DNA of 64,000 nt from Aquimarina sp. TRL1 (GTDB lineage: Bacteria; Bacteroidota; Bacteroidia; Flavobacteriales; Flavobacteriaceae), in assembly GCF_013365535.1 (NCBI RefSeq), contig NZ_CP053590.1, forward strand, positions 40,001 to 104,000. Reading direction: 5' to 3'. Position numbers and translations under genes: made by a program. Below the pieces are notes generated by a model, which was not told where the DNA came from, ran no database searches, and saw nothing but the letters and a program-made list of their open reading frames with translations. Below are positions 10,844 to 20,622 of the stretch, piece after piece. Position 1 is the first letter of the stretch. Each line of letters begins with the position of its first letter.

Positions 10844-11653
10844 ATGCTTGAACAAATCACCAGTACACAGAATAGTAAAATTAAATTTCTATCTCAGTTA
10901 ATAGAGAAATCCAGAGTCCGAAAAAGAGAAAATTGTTTTGTCATAGAAGGCAAAAGAGAAATCACTCTGGCAATTGAGGGAGGGTACACTCTTATACAAG
11001 TCTTTTATTGCCCTGATATTCTCCCTAGAGAAGAGGCACTTGCGCTTGTAAAAAAAGAAAATGCTTCGCTTCCCTTATTCGAAATTACTTCAACCGTGTA
11101 TAAAAAAGTTGCTTATCGGGATAGCACTGAAGGAATCATTGCCATTGCACAATCCAAAGACAATGCTATTAACACACTCTCTTTCAAAAACAAGACCCCA
11201 CTTATTTTGATTGCTGAATCTCCTGAAAAACCTGGAAACATCGGAGCCATCCTAAGAACGGCAGATGCTGCCAATATTGATGCAGTGATTATTGCCAACC
11301 CTAAAACCGATATTTACAACCCAAATATTATACGATCGAGTGTTGGTTGTATATTCACAAATCATATTGCAACAGGTTCCTCTGAAGAAATTATCCACTT
11401 TCTAAAGCAACAAAATATTAATATATATGGGGCAGCCTTGGAAAATGCCGTAAATTGCTATTCAATTGATTATACTAAACCTAGTGCAATTATCGTTGGT
11501 ACAGAAGCAACAGGTCTTTCTGACATGTGGTTACAGAACACGAATAAAAATGTAAAGATTCCGATGAATGGTGTAATCGATTCCATGAATGTTTCGGTTG
11601 CTGCCGGTATTCTCATTTATGAGGCAAAGCGCCAAAGAAATTTTGAATTTTAA
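10844..11653 (+). CDS. SpoU/TrmH-family RNA 2'-O-methyltransferase
   Basis: A 269-residue protein with an N-terminal substrate-binding domain (about 1-110, including RKRENCFVIEGKREI) and a C-terminal SPOUT domain with the family motifs ESPEKPGNIGAILRTADA, IVGTEATGLS and IPMNGVIDSMNVSVAAGI. Such enzymes move a methyl group from S-adenosylmethionine to a ribose 2'-OH in rRNA or tRNA; the exact target cannot be told. The ATG at 10844 gives the usual family start. It lies 43 bases after the kinase gene but has its own promoter element. Confidence 0.9.
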   Translation: MLEQITSTQNSKIKFLSQLIEKSRVRKRENCFVIEGKREITLAIEGGYTLIQVFYCPDILPREEALALVKKENASLPLFEITSTVYKKVAYRDSTEGIIAIAQSKDNAINTLSFKNKTPLILIAESPEKPGNIGAILRTADAANIDAVIIANPKTDIYNPNIIRSSVGCIFTNHIATGSSEEIIHFLKQQNINIYGAALENAVNCYSIDYTKPSAIIVGTEATGLSDMWLQNTNKNVKIPMNGVIDSMNVSVAAGILIYEAKRQRNFEF

Positions 11654-11713
11654 TATATATAATATCAGCATAAAAGATTACTCTTAAATACAAATAACCA
11701 TAACCCAAAAAAT

Positions 11714-12946
11714 ATGACCCCCAACCTCCTTTTCTACCTACTCATTATGATACTAGTCGTCGTATTTTTATTCGACACTATTCTGGATATACTCAATGCC
11801 AGTCATTACAATAACAAAATCCCTGACGAATTAAAAGACATCTACCCAGAAGAAGAATATCAAAAATCCATTGCCTACAAAACAATGAACTTCAGGTTTA
11901 AAATAGTACAATCCAGTATTACCTTAATCGCTACCTTACTATTTTTCTTTTTGGATGGTTTTTCCTGGTTGGATACTATTGCCCGCAGCATCTCTACCAA
12001 CCCTACTATCATTAGTCTTATTTTCTTCGGTATTATAATGGTAGCTAGTGATATTTTATCAATTCCTGCTTCTTATTACAGAACATTTGTAATTGAAGAG
12101 AAATTTGGTTTCAACAGAACTTCGACTAAAACTTTTTTTATTGACAAAATAAAGGAAGTCCTGATGATTATATTCATCGGAGGAGGAATTTTATTTCTGG
12201 TAATTTGGTTTTACCAACTAACAGGCGAACAATTCTGGATATACTCCTGGCTATTGATTTCATTATTTACATTATGCATGAACATGTTTTACACAAAAAT
12301 TATCGTGCCTCTATTTAATAAACAAACACCTCTTGCTGCTGGAGAATTAAAAGATATAATTGAAGCGTATTCCGAAAAAGTAGGGTTTCGATTAAAAAAT
12401 ATATTTGTTATCGATGGATCTAAAAGAAGTACAAAAGCGAATGCTTATTTTTCAGGCTTAGGGAGTGAAAAACGAATTACGCTTTACGATACACTTATCA
12501 AAAATCTTTCTAATGAAGAAATCGTTGCCGTACTGGCACATGAAGTGGGACATTACAAGAAAAAACATATCATATACAACCTTGTACTATCTATCATTGT
12601 AACAGGAATTACACTTTGGATTCTTTCTTTATTTATAAATAATCCGATACTCTCAGAAGCATTAGGCGTTGAACAGCCTTCATTCCACATAGGACTAGTT
12701 GCATTCGGGGTACTGTATAGCCCAATTTCTGAAATCACCGGACTTGTTATGAATTATATCTCCAGGGCATTTGAATATCAGGCCGATGATTTTGCCAAAG
12801 AAACCTATAATGCCCACGCGCTAATCAGTAGTTTAAAAAAATTATCCAAAAATAACCTAAGTAACCTCACCCCACACCCTGCAACGGTTTTCGTACATTA
12901 CTCACACCCAACACTATTGCAGCGAATTCGGAATTTAAACAAGTAA
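11714..12946 (+). CDS. M48 family (Ste24-like) membrane metallopeptidase
   Basis: A 410-residue membrane protease like the CAAX peptidase Ste24. It has about seven hydrophobic segments, the zinc motif HEVGH with ligands H276 and H280 and catalytic E277, and a third ligand E354 in FEYQADD. The N-terminal region (about 1-200) holds four helices and the M48 N-terminal domain. In bacteria the family is linked to membrane-protein quality control, since there is no prenylated CAAX substrate. It stands alone between the methyltransferase and the stringent-response gene. Confidence 0.93.
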   Translation: MTPNLLFYLLIMILVVVFLFDTILDILNASHYNNKIPDELKDIYPEEEYQKSIAYKTMNFRFKIVQSSITLIATLLFFFLDGFSWLDTIARSISTNPTIISLIFFGIIMVASDILSIPASYYRTFVIEEKFGFNRTSTKTFFIDKIKEVLMIIFIGGGILFLVIWFYQLTGEQFWIYSWLLISLFTLCMNMFYTKIIVPLFNKQTPLAAGELKDIIEAYSEKVGFRLKNIFVIDGSKRSTKANAYFSGLGSEKRITLYDTLIKNLSNEEIVAVLAHEVGHYKKKHIIYNLVLSIIVTGITLWILSLFINNPILSEALGVEQPSFHIGLVAFGVLYSPISEITGLVMNYISRAFEYQADDFAKETYNAHALISSLKKLSKNNLSNLTPHPATVFVHYSHPTLLQRIRNLNK

Positions 12947-12971
12947 AACCTTATAAAAGCAACTTGGTTGT

Positions 12972-13027
12972 TACGATTCTTAATCGTACATTTATCTATA
13001 AATATTTTACCTTCCTTAATTGAAGGT
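12972..13027 (+). other. Two hairpins between the M48 peptidase and relA/spoT-like genes
   Basis: TACGATT (12972-12978) pairs perfectly with AATCGTA (12982-12988), and ACCTTC (13009-13014) pairs with GAAGGT (13022-13027). Neither has a long T tract, so they could be a weak terminator for the peptidase gene or part of the next gene's leader. The role is uncertain. Confidence 0.35.
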
Positions 13028-13105
13028 TTAACTTTATTTTAACTTTAGATACATTTTCACAAATCATCTAACAACTAACCATGGCTTTCTAAGAAATTTT
13101 TATGT

Positions 13106-15310
13106 ATGACAGAAGCGGATATAGAAGAAGAAAATAAACAAATAGCCAAACAGTATAAAGAACTGCTACGCATTAGTTATCGTGATCTTTCTAAAGAAGA
13201 CAAAAAGTTAATCAGACAGGCGTTCGATATTGCCGTTGATGCACATAAAAATCAACGCAGAAAAAGTGGAGAAGCCTACATATTTCACCCTATCGCAGTT
13301 GCAAAAATAGTTGCCAGTGAAATTGGTCTTGATGCGACCTCTATTGCTGCTGCATTATTACATGATGTTGTAGAAGATACGGAATATACACTGGTAGACA
13401 TTGAACAAATGTTTGGGGAAACCGTAGCTCGAATTGTAGATGGTCTTACTAAAATATCTTCTTTAAAAAAGGATAAGGACATTTCACTTCAGGCAGAGAA
13501 CTTCAGAAAAATGCTTCTCACATTAAATGATGATGTCCGGGTTATTATTATCAAAATAGCAGATCGATTGCACAACATGCAGACCATGGATGCTATGCGA
13601 TCTGACAAACAAGTAAAGATAGCCTCTGAAACGCTGTATATATACGCTCCTTTAGCACATAGAATTGGCTTATATAACATCAAGACAGAACTGGAAGATC
13701 TGGGATTAAAATATACTGAACCAGAAGTATATAATGATATCCTGGAAAAAATAACAGAAAGTAAAGAAGAACAGGATGCATATATAAAACGATTCTCAGA
13801 CAAAATCAAAGAAGGTTTAGACCGGGAAGGGCTTAATTATGATATCAAAGGACGCCCTAAATCTATTTTCTCTATCAGGAGAAAAATGGTGAAGCAAAAT
13901 ATTGCGTTTGATGAAGTATATGACAAATTTGCGATTCGAATTGTCTACAAATCGGATTTAGAAAACGAAAAATTTATTGCCTGGAAAATCTATACAATTG
14001 TCACTGATTATTACCGTCCTAATCCGATACGATTAAGAGATTGGATTTCACAACCAAAATCCACGGGATACGAGGCTCTTCACATCACTGTTATTGGACC
14101 TGATAGTAAGTGGGTAGAAGTACAAATCAGAAGTGAGCGAATGCATGAGATCGCTGAAAAGGGATATGCTGCTCATTACAAATACAAGAACAAAGGAGAA
14201 AAACAAGATCGAGGATTAGATGAATGGTTAAATCGACTTCAAGAAGCCCTGGAAAATTCAGAAGCAAATGCGGTGGATTTTGTTGAGGAATTCAAATTGA
14301 ATCTCTATGCCAAAGAAATTTTCGTTTTTACTCCGAATGGAGATTTAAAATCCCTTCCAAAAGGAGCTACAGCTCTAGATTTTGGTTTTTCTATCCACAC
14401 AGAAATAGGTCTTAGAACCAGAGGCGCCAGAGTTAATGGTAAACTCGTGCCACTCAGCCACGAATTAAAAAGTGGAGATCAGGTAGAGATTATTACCTCT
14501 GAAAAATCAAAACCATCTTCTAACTGGTTGGATTATGCAACCACAGCCAGAGCAAGAGGAAGAATTAAATCAGCACTAAGAGAAGAGAAAAAACATATTG
14601 CTGAAGAAGGAAAAGTCATTTTAAAACGAAAACTGCGATCTCAAAAAATTACCCTTAATGAAAAAGTAGTTAATGAGCTCGTATTGTATTTTAAACTTAA
14701 AACCAGTCTTGACCTTTTTTACAGAGTTGGTATTGGTACAATAGACAATAAAAAGATCAAAGAATTCGCTACCACTAAGAGTAATGCCTTCATGAATTTT
14801 ATCAAGAATAAAATGAGAAGGAACAATTCGAATGATCTTCATAAAGAAGAAATCACTTCTAAATATGACTTAATTGTTTTTGGAAAAGATGCTGATAAAT
14901 TAGAGTATAAGCTAGCAAACTGTTGTAATCCGATTGCGGGAGATAATGTCTTTGGTTTTATTACTGTCAATGAAGGAATAAAGGTTCATAAAAAAGACTG
15001 TCCTAACGCACTCCAATTACAGAGCAATTACGCATATCGAATTATACAAGCCAAATGGATTGACTCTAGCCAGGAAGAATTCAAAGCTGTAATTCGTCTG
15101 AATGGAATTGACAATATCGGAGTCGTTAATGAAGTAACGCAAATCATATCCAACAATATGAACCTTGCAATCTATAATATGAACTTTGATACGCATGATG
15201 GGGTTTTTACTGGTAAAATTACAGTAGGAGTCAAAAATCAAAACACCTTAAAAACAGCCATAAATAATCTTTCTAAGATAAGTGGTATAGATAAAGTAGT
15301 AAGAGAATAA
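13106..15310 (+). CDS. Bifunctional (p)ppGpp synthetase/hydrolase, RelA/SpoT family
   Basis: Makes and degrades the alarmone (p)ppGpp. The 734-residue protein has an N-terminal HD hydrolase domain with H61 and the HD pair 86-87 in LLHDVVEDT intact, a synthetase domain with GRPKSIFSI, DKFAIRIVY and STGYEALHIT, then TGS (VFTPNGDLKSLPKGATALDF), a zinc-finger-like region (KLANCCNPIAGD, then HKKDCPN) and a C-terminal ACT domain. With both catalytic halves intact it is expected to be a Rel-type bifunctional enzyme. It is followed 31 bases later by fur and purA. Confidence 0.96.
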   Translation: MTEADIEEENKQIAKQYKELLRISYRDLSKEDKKLIRQAFDIAVDAHKNQRRKSGEAYIFHPIAVAKIVASEIGLDATSIAAALLHDVVEDTEYTLVDIEQMFGETVARIVDGLTKISSLKKDKDISLQAENFRKMLLTLNDDVRVIIIKIADRLHNMQTMDAMRSDKQVKIASETLYIYAPLAHRIGLYNIKTELEDLGLKYTEPEVYNDILEKITESKEEQDAYIKRFSDKIKEGLDREGLNYDIKGRPKSIFSIRRKMVKQNIAFDEVYDKFAIRIVYKSDLENEKFIAWKIYTIVTDYYRPNPIRLRDWISQPKSTGYEALHITVIGPDSKWVEVQIRSERMHEIAEKGYAAHYKYKNKGEKQDRGLDEWLNRLQEALENSEANAVDFVEEFKLNLYAKEIFVFTPNGDLKSLPKGATALDFGFSIHTEIGLRTRGARVNGKLVPLSHELKSGDQVEIITSEKSKPSSNWLDYATTARARGRIKSALREEKKHIAEEGKVILKRKLRSQKITLNEKVVNELVLYFKLKTSLDLFYRVGIGTIDNKKIKEFATTKSNAFMNFIKNKMRRNNSNDLHKEEITSKYDLIVFGKDADKLEYKLANCCNPIAGDNVFGFITVNEGIKVHKKDCPNALQLQSNYAYRIIQAKWIDSSQEEFKAVIRLNGIDNIGVVNEVTQIISNNMNLAIYNMNFDTHDGVFTGKITVGVKNQNTLKTAINNLSKISGIDKVVRE

Positions 15311-15319
15311 AAAATAATG

Positions 15320-15327
15320 TAAATTTG
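15320..15327 (+). promoter_or_regulatory. Promoter -7 element before the Fur-family gene
   Basis: TAAATTTG fits TAnnTTTG and lies 14 bases before the ATG at 15342, so fur-purA could have their own start with a leader of about ten bases. No clear -33 box is visible. Confidence 0.5.
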
Positions 15328-15341
15328 CATTTTTTAGGTCT

Positions 15342-15809
15342 ATGGGCAATAAATCAAACACACAAAACGATCAGAATATTGTAAAGAATGTATTTACAAG
15401 CTTCTTAGAAGAAAAAGGGCATAGAAAAACGCCTGAGCGATATGCCATCCTTCAAGAGATATATGAGAGTGACGATCATTTTGATATAGAGTCTCTTTAT
15501 ATCAAAATGAAAAACAAAAACTACAGAGTGAGTCGTGCGACTTTATACAACACTATCGAATTATTGATGGAGTGTAAATTGGTACGAAAGCACCAATTTG
15601 GTCAGAGTCAGGCGCAATACGAAAAATCGTATTTCGACAGACAACACGATCACTTAATCCTCACAGACTCTGGAGAAGTACTGGAATTTTGTGATCCCAG
15701 GATTCAATCAATAAAAAAAACAATCGAAGAAATTTTTGAAGTAGACATTACAAATCATTCTTTGTATTTCTACGGAACGAAAAAAAAATCAACAAATCAA
15801 GATAACTAA
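15342..15809 (+). CDS. Fur-family transcriptional regulator
   Basis: A 155-residue regulator with a winged-helix DNA-binding domain ([16 protein letters not shown], recognition helix in [12 protein letters not shown]) and a dimerisation/metal domain with the [10 protein letters not shown] motif. It controls metal or oxidative-stress genes by metal-dependent binding. The structural-zinc CxxC pair of classical Fur (HLIC..C) is absent; the only cysteines are in MECKL and EFCDP. It overlaps purA by one base (TAATG), so the two are translationally coupled. Whether it senses iron, zinc, manganese or peroxide cannot be told. Confidence 0.9.
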   Translation: MGNKSNTQNDQNIVKNVFTSFLEEKGHRKTPERYAILQEIYESDDHFDIESLYIKMKNKNYRVSRATLYNTIELLMECKLVRKHQFGQSQAQYEKSYFDRQHDHLILTDSGEVLEFCDPRIQSIKKTIEEIFEVDITNHSLYFYGTKKKSTNQDN

Positions 15810-17080
15810 TGGCGGTAAATTTATTACTTGGTCTTCAATGGGGAGACGAGGGTAAAGGAAAGATTGTAGACGTTCTTACAAAAGATTATGATATAATAGC
15901 CAGATTTCAGGGAGGACCAAATGCAGGACACACCTTGGAGTTTGATGGTATAAAACATGTATTACACACAATCCCTAGTGGTATTTTTCATGATAAAGCC
16001 ATTAATGTAGTTGGTAATGGTGTTGTAATTGATCCTGTAATATTCAATAACGAATTAATAAATCTGGACAAATATAATATTGATTACAAATCAAAACTTC
16101 TTATTTCCAGAAAAGCACACTTGATTCTGCCAACCCATCAAATTCTTGATAAAGCTTCAGAATTAGCAAAGGGTAAAGAAAAAATTGGTTCGACTCTAAA
16201 AGGAATTGGCCCTACTTATATGGATAAAACCGGAAGAAACGGAATCCGTATTGGAGATCTAGAGCTTGATGACTGGAAAGATCGTTATCGTTCATTAGCG
16301 GATAAACATGAAGCGATGATTGCTTTTTACAACGTAAAAGTTGAATACAATCTAGCTGAGCTGGAAAGCAAGTTTTTTGAAGCAATTGAGAACCTCAAAA
16401 AACTGACATTTATAGATAGCGAAGAATACCTTCACAATGCGCAAAAAGAAGGAAAAACAATATTAGCAGAAGGAGCACAAGGATCTTTACTGGATATTGA
16501 CTTTGGTACATACCCATTTGTGACTTCATCGAATACTACTGCTGCCGGAGCATGTACTGGTTTAGGAATTGCTCCTAATAAAATTAAGGATGTATTTGGT
16601 ATTTTCAAGGCATATACTACCCGAGTAGGTAGTGGTCCCTTCCCTACCGAATTATTTGATAAAGATGGGGAAACCATGGCAACTGTAGGACATGAATTTG
16701 GAGCAACAACCGGAAGACCTCGTCGATGTGGATGGTTAGATTTAGTCGCTCTTAAATACGCTGTTCAGGTAAACGGAGTCACTCAATTAATGATGATGAA
16801 AGGAGACGTACTTAGCGGGTTTGAAACCTTAAAAGTATGTACTTCATATAAATATAAGGGAGAACCTATCACACACCTTCCTTACAATATCGAACCTGAA
16901 AATGTAACTCCTGTTTACACAGAATTAAAAGGATGGTCTGAAGATCTTACAGAAATGACTGAAGCTTCTCAACTCCCTAAGGAATTAAACGACTATATAG
17001 CATTTATAGAAAAAGAAATTGAAACACCGATCACAATTGTTTCTGTCGGACCTGACAGAAAACAAACAATTCACAGATAA
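15809..17080 (+). CDS. purA: Adenylosuccinate synthetase
   Basis: Converts IMP and aspartate, with GTP, to adenylosuccinate, the first committed step to AMP. The 423-residue protein starts with the P-loop LLGLQWGDEGKGKIVD and has the IMP-binding QGGPNAGHT, the GSTLKGIGPTYMDK signature and the C-terminal TTGRPRRCGWLD, all of normal length. It is coupled to the upstream fur gene by a one-base overlap. Location next to the (p)ppGpp synthetase is suggestive, since PurA is a known (p)ppGpp target in some bacteria, but this may be coincidence. Confidence 0.97.
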   Translation: MAVNLLLGLQWGDEGKGKIVDVLTKDYDIIARFQGGPNAGHTLEFDGIKHVLHTIPSGIFHDKAINVVGNGVVIDPVIFNNELINLDKYNIDYKSKLLISRKAHLILPTHQILDKASELAKGKEKIGSTLKGIGPTYMDKTGRNGIRIGDLELDDWKDRYRSLADKHEAMIAFYNVKVEYNLAELESKFFEAIENLKKLTFIDSEEYLHNAQKEGKTILAEGAQGSLLDIDFGTYPFVTSSNTTAAGACTGLGIAPNKIKDVFGIFKAYTTRVGSGPFPTELFDKDGETMATVGHEFGATTGRPRRCGWLDLVALKYAVQVNGVTQLMMMKGDVLSGFETLKVCTSYKYKGEPITHLPYNIEPENVTPVYTELKGWSEDLTEMTEASQLPKELNDYIAFIEKEIETPITIVSVGPDRKQTIHR

Positions 17081-17101
17081 AAAAGTGATCCTTTATCATA
17101 C

Positions 17102-17140
17102 AAAAAGGCTTTCTGGAATTTCAGAAAGCCTTTATTTTTT
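17102..17140. terminator. Bidirectional terminator between purA and the secreted-protein pair
   Basis: AAAGGCTTTCTG (17104-17115) pairs perfectly with CAGAAAGCCTTT (17122-17133), with A tracts on the left and TATTTTTT on the right. It serves purA on the plus strand and the convergent gene ending at 17163 on the minus strand. Confidence 0.88.
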
Positions 17141-17162
17141 CAGAAATCTCTATCTTTTCTAA

Positions 17163-18059
17163 TTACAACCCCCAAAACTCAACAGCATTATCTTCTATTC
17201 CCTCATAAAAAGTCGCACTGATATGTGTATTGTACATGATTAATTCACTAAAAGAAGTTGTAGAAAAATTATTTACTCCATTCCCATTAGCCCAGCAAAT
17301 AGAGAAATTGGTGTTCACTGTACAACGACCTGTTGTATGTGCTCCATTTAGCAACTCTACCCCTTTTACCCGGATAATCACATTAGTATCTGTCTTCATA
17401 AAGGAATAATGATCCCATACATTTACTCTGGCTCCATTAGCAATACTTCTACTCGAATTACAACAAATACCAGGATCAAAATACATTCTGTTATCACTCC
17501 AATTAATATGAGTTGACCATCGATCTCTATTCGTCAATACTCCAAATGAGTGCTGTGACTTCGTAGTCGCTCTCATAACTCCCAATACAGTTCCATTAAC
17601 TCCATTATTAGTCAACACCTGAATACTGGTTCCTATTATCAAAAAATCATTGGTTCCATCACCCTGAAAGTGAGGGATTGTAACATCCGGAAAAAAACGA
17701 GGCTGTCTATTTATATCTGTTTGGGTTGCATTTCTTCCTAAGCCACTTTGGTCATACCAGGTCACAACAAATACATTAGCTCCCCCTCTCCAGGTATTGA
17801 TTAAGTCTATATCTACAATATCATTTTGTCCCGCACAAAAATCTTGTTCCGCATTATCACTTACCCTTCTCAACCGTACCAGCGGACCTGTATAATCAGA
17901 ATGCACCAATCGCATAGAAAAAGCAAAACTGATATTATCCAGTTTATCGTCTAATACGTGGTGTAAATTCAATGTTGGGAATTGATTATAATAAGCTATC
18001 TGAGTATTCCCTTCATACATAACAAGTGCTATACATATATAAAGTATTATCTTTTTCAT
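17163..18059 (-). CDS. Secreted protein with arabinofuranosidase B-like (GH54-type) fold
   Basis: A 298-residue protein with a signal peptide (MKKIILYICIALVMYEG) and no membrane segment. The stretch AFSMRLVHSDYTGPLVRLRR followed by SDNAEQDF and later VVTWYDQSGLGRNATQ resembles the concanavalin-like core of GH54 alpha-L-arabinofuranosidases (SGPLYQVKR...YDQSGHGN). Catalytic residues cannot be confirmed and many flavobacterial proteins carry this fold without proven enzyme activity. It has no T9SS tail. It overlaps the upstream gene by 4 bases and is surely its partner in one operon. Confidence 0.72.
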   Translation of the reverse strand: MKKIILYICIALVMYEGNTQIAYYNQFPTLNLHHVLDDKLDNISFAFSMRLVHSDYTGPLVRLRRVSDNAEQDFCAGQNDIVDIDLINTWRGGANVFVVTWYDQSGLGRNATQTDINRQPRFFPDVTIPHFQGDGTNDFLIIGTSIQVLTNNGVNGTVLGVMRATTKSQHSFGVLTNRDRWSTHINWSDNRMYFDPGICCNSSRSIANGARVNVWDHYSFMKTDTNVIIRVKGVELLNGAHTTGRCTVNTNFSICWANGNGVNNFSTTSFSELIMYNTHISATFYEGIEDNAVEFWGL

Positions 18060-18562
18060 TTTGTCAAATCTCCAGTTATATGATATGTATCTGTGCCAGT
18101 CGACAACACCCCTACTCCTGCATCTTGTCCAGCTGTTTTAAAACGAAGTAATCGGTGTCGAACGGTAACTCCCGCTGCTCCCTGAATAGTAACCACCCCT
18201 GTTCCAATTTGATAAATACTAACATTATATCCTACTGGCAAACCTGCCGGAATCGTAATCGTCATATCTGTAGTACTATTAGCTGTGATAGCACATCCAT
18301 TATCCGTTAATACTAATGTATAATTAGCGGTTACATTCTTAATAATACTTTTTTCTACCATCAATTTCAACCATTGTGCGCCATCGTACTCATAAACTCT
18401 TTCCGTATCAGTATTATATACCATAGCCCCTTCTGCAGGAGAAACAATTGCATTCATTTCTGTCGTAGTAACTCGCTGTAACGCAAAAATGGCATCAGCG
18501 TCAACTTGCGAAAATATCAACTGACTAAAACCAATACACAATCCAAGTATTATTTTTCTCAT
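18056..18562 (-). CDS. Small secreted protein of unknown function
   Basis: A 168-residue protein with a signal peptide (MRKIILGLCIGFSQLIFSQ) and a beta-rich body. It contains the segment GAMVYNTDTERVYEYDGAQW, a motif common in Bacteroidota secreted proteins that recalls phage tail-fibre tips, then a stretch rich in T, I and V that looks like a beta-roll (TVTIPAG..., GAAGVTVRHRL). It is the first gene of a two-gene minus-strand operon, sharing ATGA with the GH54-like gene, so the two products probably work together outside the cell. The function is unknown. Confidence 0.75.
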   Translation of the reverse strand: MRKIILGLCIGFSQLIFSQVDADAIFALQRVTTTEMNAIVSPAEGAMVYNTDTERVYEYDGAQWLKLMVEKSIIKNVTANYTLVLTDNGCAITANSTTDMTITIPAGLPVGYNVSIYQIGTGVVTIQGAAGVTVRHRLLRFKTAGQDAGVGVLSTGTDTYHITGDLTK

Positions 18563-18838
18563 GAGGATCTACTTTTTTTAAATTATAATTCCACAATTAC
18601 CAAATCGTAAAATTATGTTAATTTTATAAATTTAAGCATGATTTATACGTTAAAAATGTTTTTTCAACCGATAAACGGCACAATCAGTACTTTCTAAAGA
18701 TACGTATATTTATATTGAATTCCTTGTAACACTTTTTGTTTTGTGACGTTTTTAATGTGTTGTTAAGCCATTTTTTACCATTGGAACATTCATCTATTAG
18801 ATACAATTTTCGTTATTTTGCACACAAATTCAGTAGAC

Positions 18839-20575
18839 TTGAAAAACACATCAATATTTATCGTATTCGCCCTTTTATGTTCTTTTTTTACCTCGGCTCA
18901 GGAAGGCAAAAAAATAAAGGTACAATCGGATCGTACTATTAAGGATCAGGAACGTTTTCCTGGAGCAACTATCCTTGCTAAAGTAGACAAGCAAGTATAT
19001 ATGGAACACGAAGGAATTGAAATCTGGTGTGATCAAGCAATTCATTATAGCGAAAATAAGTTTGTAAAAGCACTTGGTAATGTAAAAATGAAACAAGGAG
19101 ATACAATTACCATGACTAGTAAATATGCTGAATACAATGGTAATACTCAGTTTGCCTATGCCAGTGATGATGTTTTTATGGAAACCCCATCAAATACATT
19201 GCAAACGGATACGCTCTTTTTTGACCGCTTAAAACAACAAGCATATTACAGAAGTGGAGGAACGGTCAAAGATTCTTCTAATACATTGACCAGTCTGATT
19301 GGACGCTATTACATGGATAGAAAACAATATTCTTTTAATACTAATGTAGAAATTATTAACCCGGAAAACACAGTCAATTCAGATCGTTTGGACTATTTTT
19401 CAGAAAATGGTCACACATATCTTTACGGACCTTCTACTGTAAAAGGAAAAGAAAGTACTTTATATTGTGAGAGGGGTTTTTATGATACAAAGGTCAATGT
19501 AGGATATGCGATAAAAAATGCTAGAATTGACTATAACAATCGCACCGTGTTTGGGGATAGTATTTTTTATAACAGCAGTATTCAGTTTGCTTCGGCTACT
19601 AATAATATTAAAGTATTGGATACCACTAATAAATCGGTCATTACCGGTCATTATGCCGAGGTTTTTAAAGACAAAGACTCTGTTTTTATTACCAAAAGGG
19701 CACTTGCAGCTACCTTACAGGAAAACGACTCTATATACATACATAGCGATACACTCATGGTAACAGGAAAACCTAATCATCGGATCATGAATGGTTTTTA
19801 TGATGTAAGAATATACAAGAGTAATATGAGCGGCAAAAGTGATTCTATTAATGTGAATCAAACTACAGGATATACCAAATTAATCGGACGTCCTATCATC
19901 TGGTCCGAAAAAAATCAAATGACGGGAGATACCATAAAAATAATATCTAATACAGAAACCGAAAAACTAGATTCACTTCTGGTATATCAAAATGCATTTT
20001 TAGTTCAGGAAGACACCTTACAGGCAGGATATAATCAGGTCAAAGGACAAACACTAACAGGTTTATTCAAAGATAACGAACTCTATCAAGTAGATATAGA
20101 TAAAAACACAGAAACTATCTTTTATCAAAGAGAAAGTGAAGGAGACTTAAAACTCATTGGAATTAATAAAGTTTTATCAAGTTCAATACGGTTATTATTT
20201 ACCAATCGAGAAATTGAGGATGTCTATTATTATCAAAATGTAGACGGCACACTCTATAGAGAAATTGACCTACCAGAAAATGCTCGAGAACTATCCGGTT
20301 TTCACTGGAGGGGGGATGAACAAATCATGAGTAAAAAAGATTTATTCAAAGGAGAGAAAAAACCTGTACTTACTAAAATAAAAGGAATCCCTCTCCCAAA
20401 GGAAGAAGAGGATTTCTTCGACGAAAAAACATTAAAAAGACTCGAAGACAATAACCCTGAAGGGTCTCGTCTTATGGAACAACACCTAAAAGATGCAGAA
20501 CTCAAAAAGACAAATAAAGAACTAAATCCGTCTCCCGAGGATGAAAATGAGGAAACACTTCCTCCGGATAATTAA
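18839..20575 (+). CDS. OstA/LptA-like LPS transport protein, TTG start
   Basis: A 578-residue periplasmic protein from the OstA-like (LptA/LptD N-terminal) family, which forms the beta-jellyroll bridge carrying lipopolysaccharide to the outer membrane. Repeated beta strands such as YSENKFVKALGNVKMKQGDTI and MTSKYAEYNGNTQFAYASDD run through about residues 30-450; a charged tail rich in E, D and K follows. The TTG at 18839 gives a clean signal peptide (MKNTSIFIVFALLCSFFTSAQ); no ATG does. The 276-base upstream gap is AT-rich with no clear promoter. It is followed 47 bases later by an aminotransferase. Confidence 0.88.
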   Translation: MKNTSIFIVFALLCSFFTSAQEGKKIKVQSDRTIKDQERFPGATILAKVDKQVYMEHEGIEIWCDQAIHYSENKFVKALGNVKMKQGDTITMTSKYAEYNGNTQFAYASDDVFMETPSNTLQTDTLFFDRLKQQAYYRSGGTVKDSSNTLTSLIGRYYMDRKQYSFNTNVEIINPENTVNSDRLDYFSENGHTYLYGPSTVKGKESTLYCERGFYDTKVNVGYAIKNARIDYNNRTVFGDSIFYNSSIQFASATNNIKVLDTTNKSVITGHYAEVFKDKDSVFITKRALAATLQENDSIYIHSDTLMVTGKPNHRIMNGFYDVRIYKSNMSGKSDSINVNQTTGYTKLIGRPIIWSEKNQMTGDTIKIISNTETEKLDSLLVYQNAFLVQEDTLQAGYNQVKGQTLTGLFKDNELYQVDIDKNTETIFYQRESEGDLKLIGINKVLSSSIRLLFTNREIEDVYYYQNVDGTLYREIDLPENARELSGFHWRGDEQIMSKKDLFKGEKKPVLTKIKGIPLPKEEEDFFDEKTLKRLEDNNPEGSRLMEQHLKDAELKKTNKELNPSPEDENEETLPPDN

Positions 20576-20622
20576 GACTTGACCTTTTTATTACCGTACG
20601 CTTTAAAACGCTTTTTAAAAAA

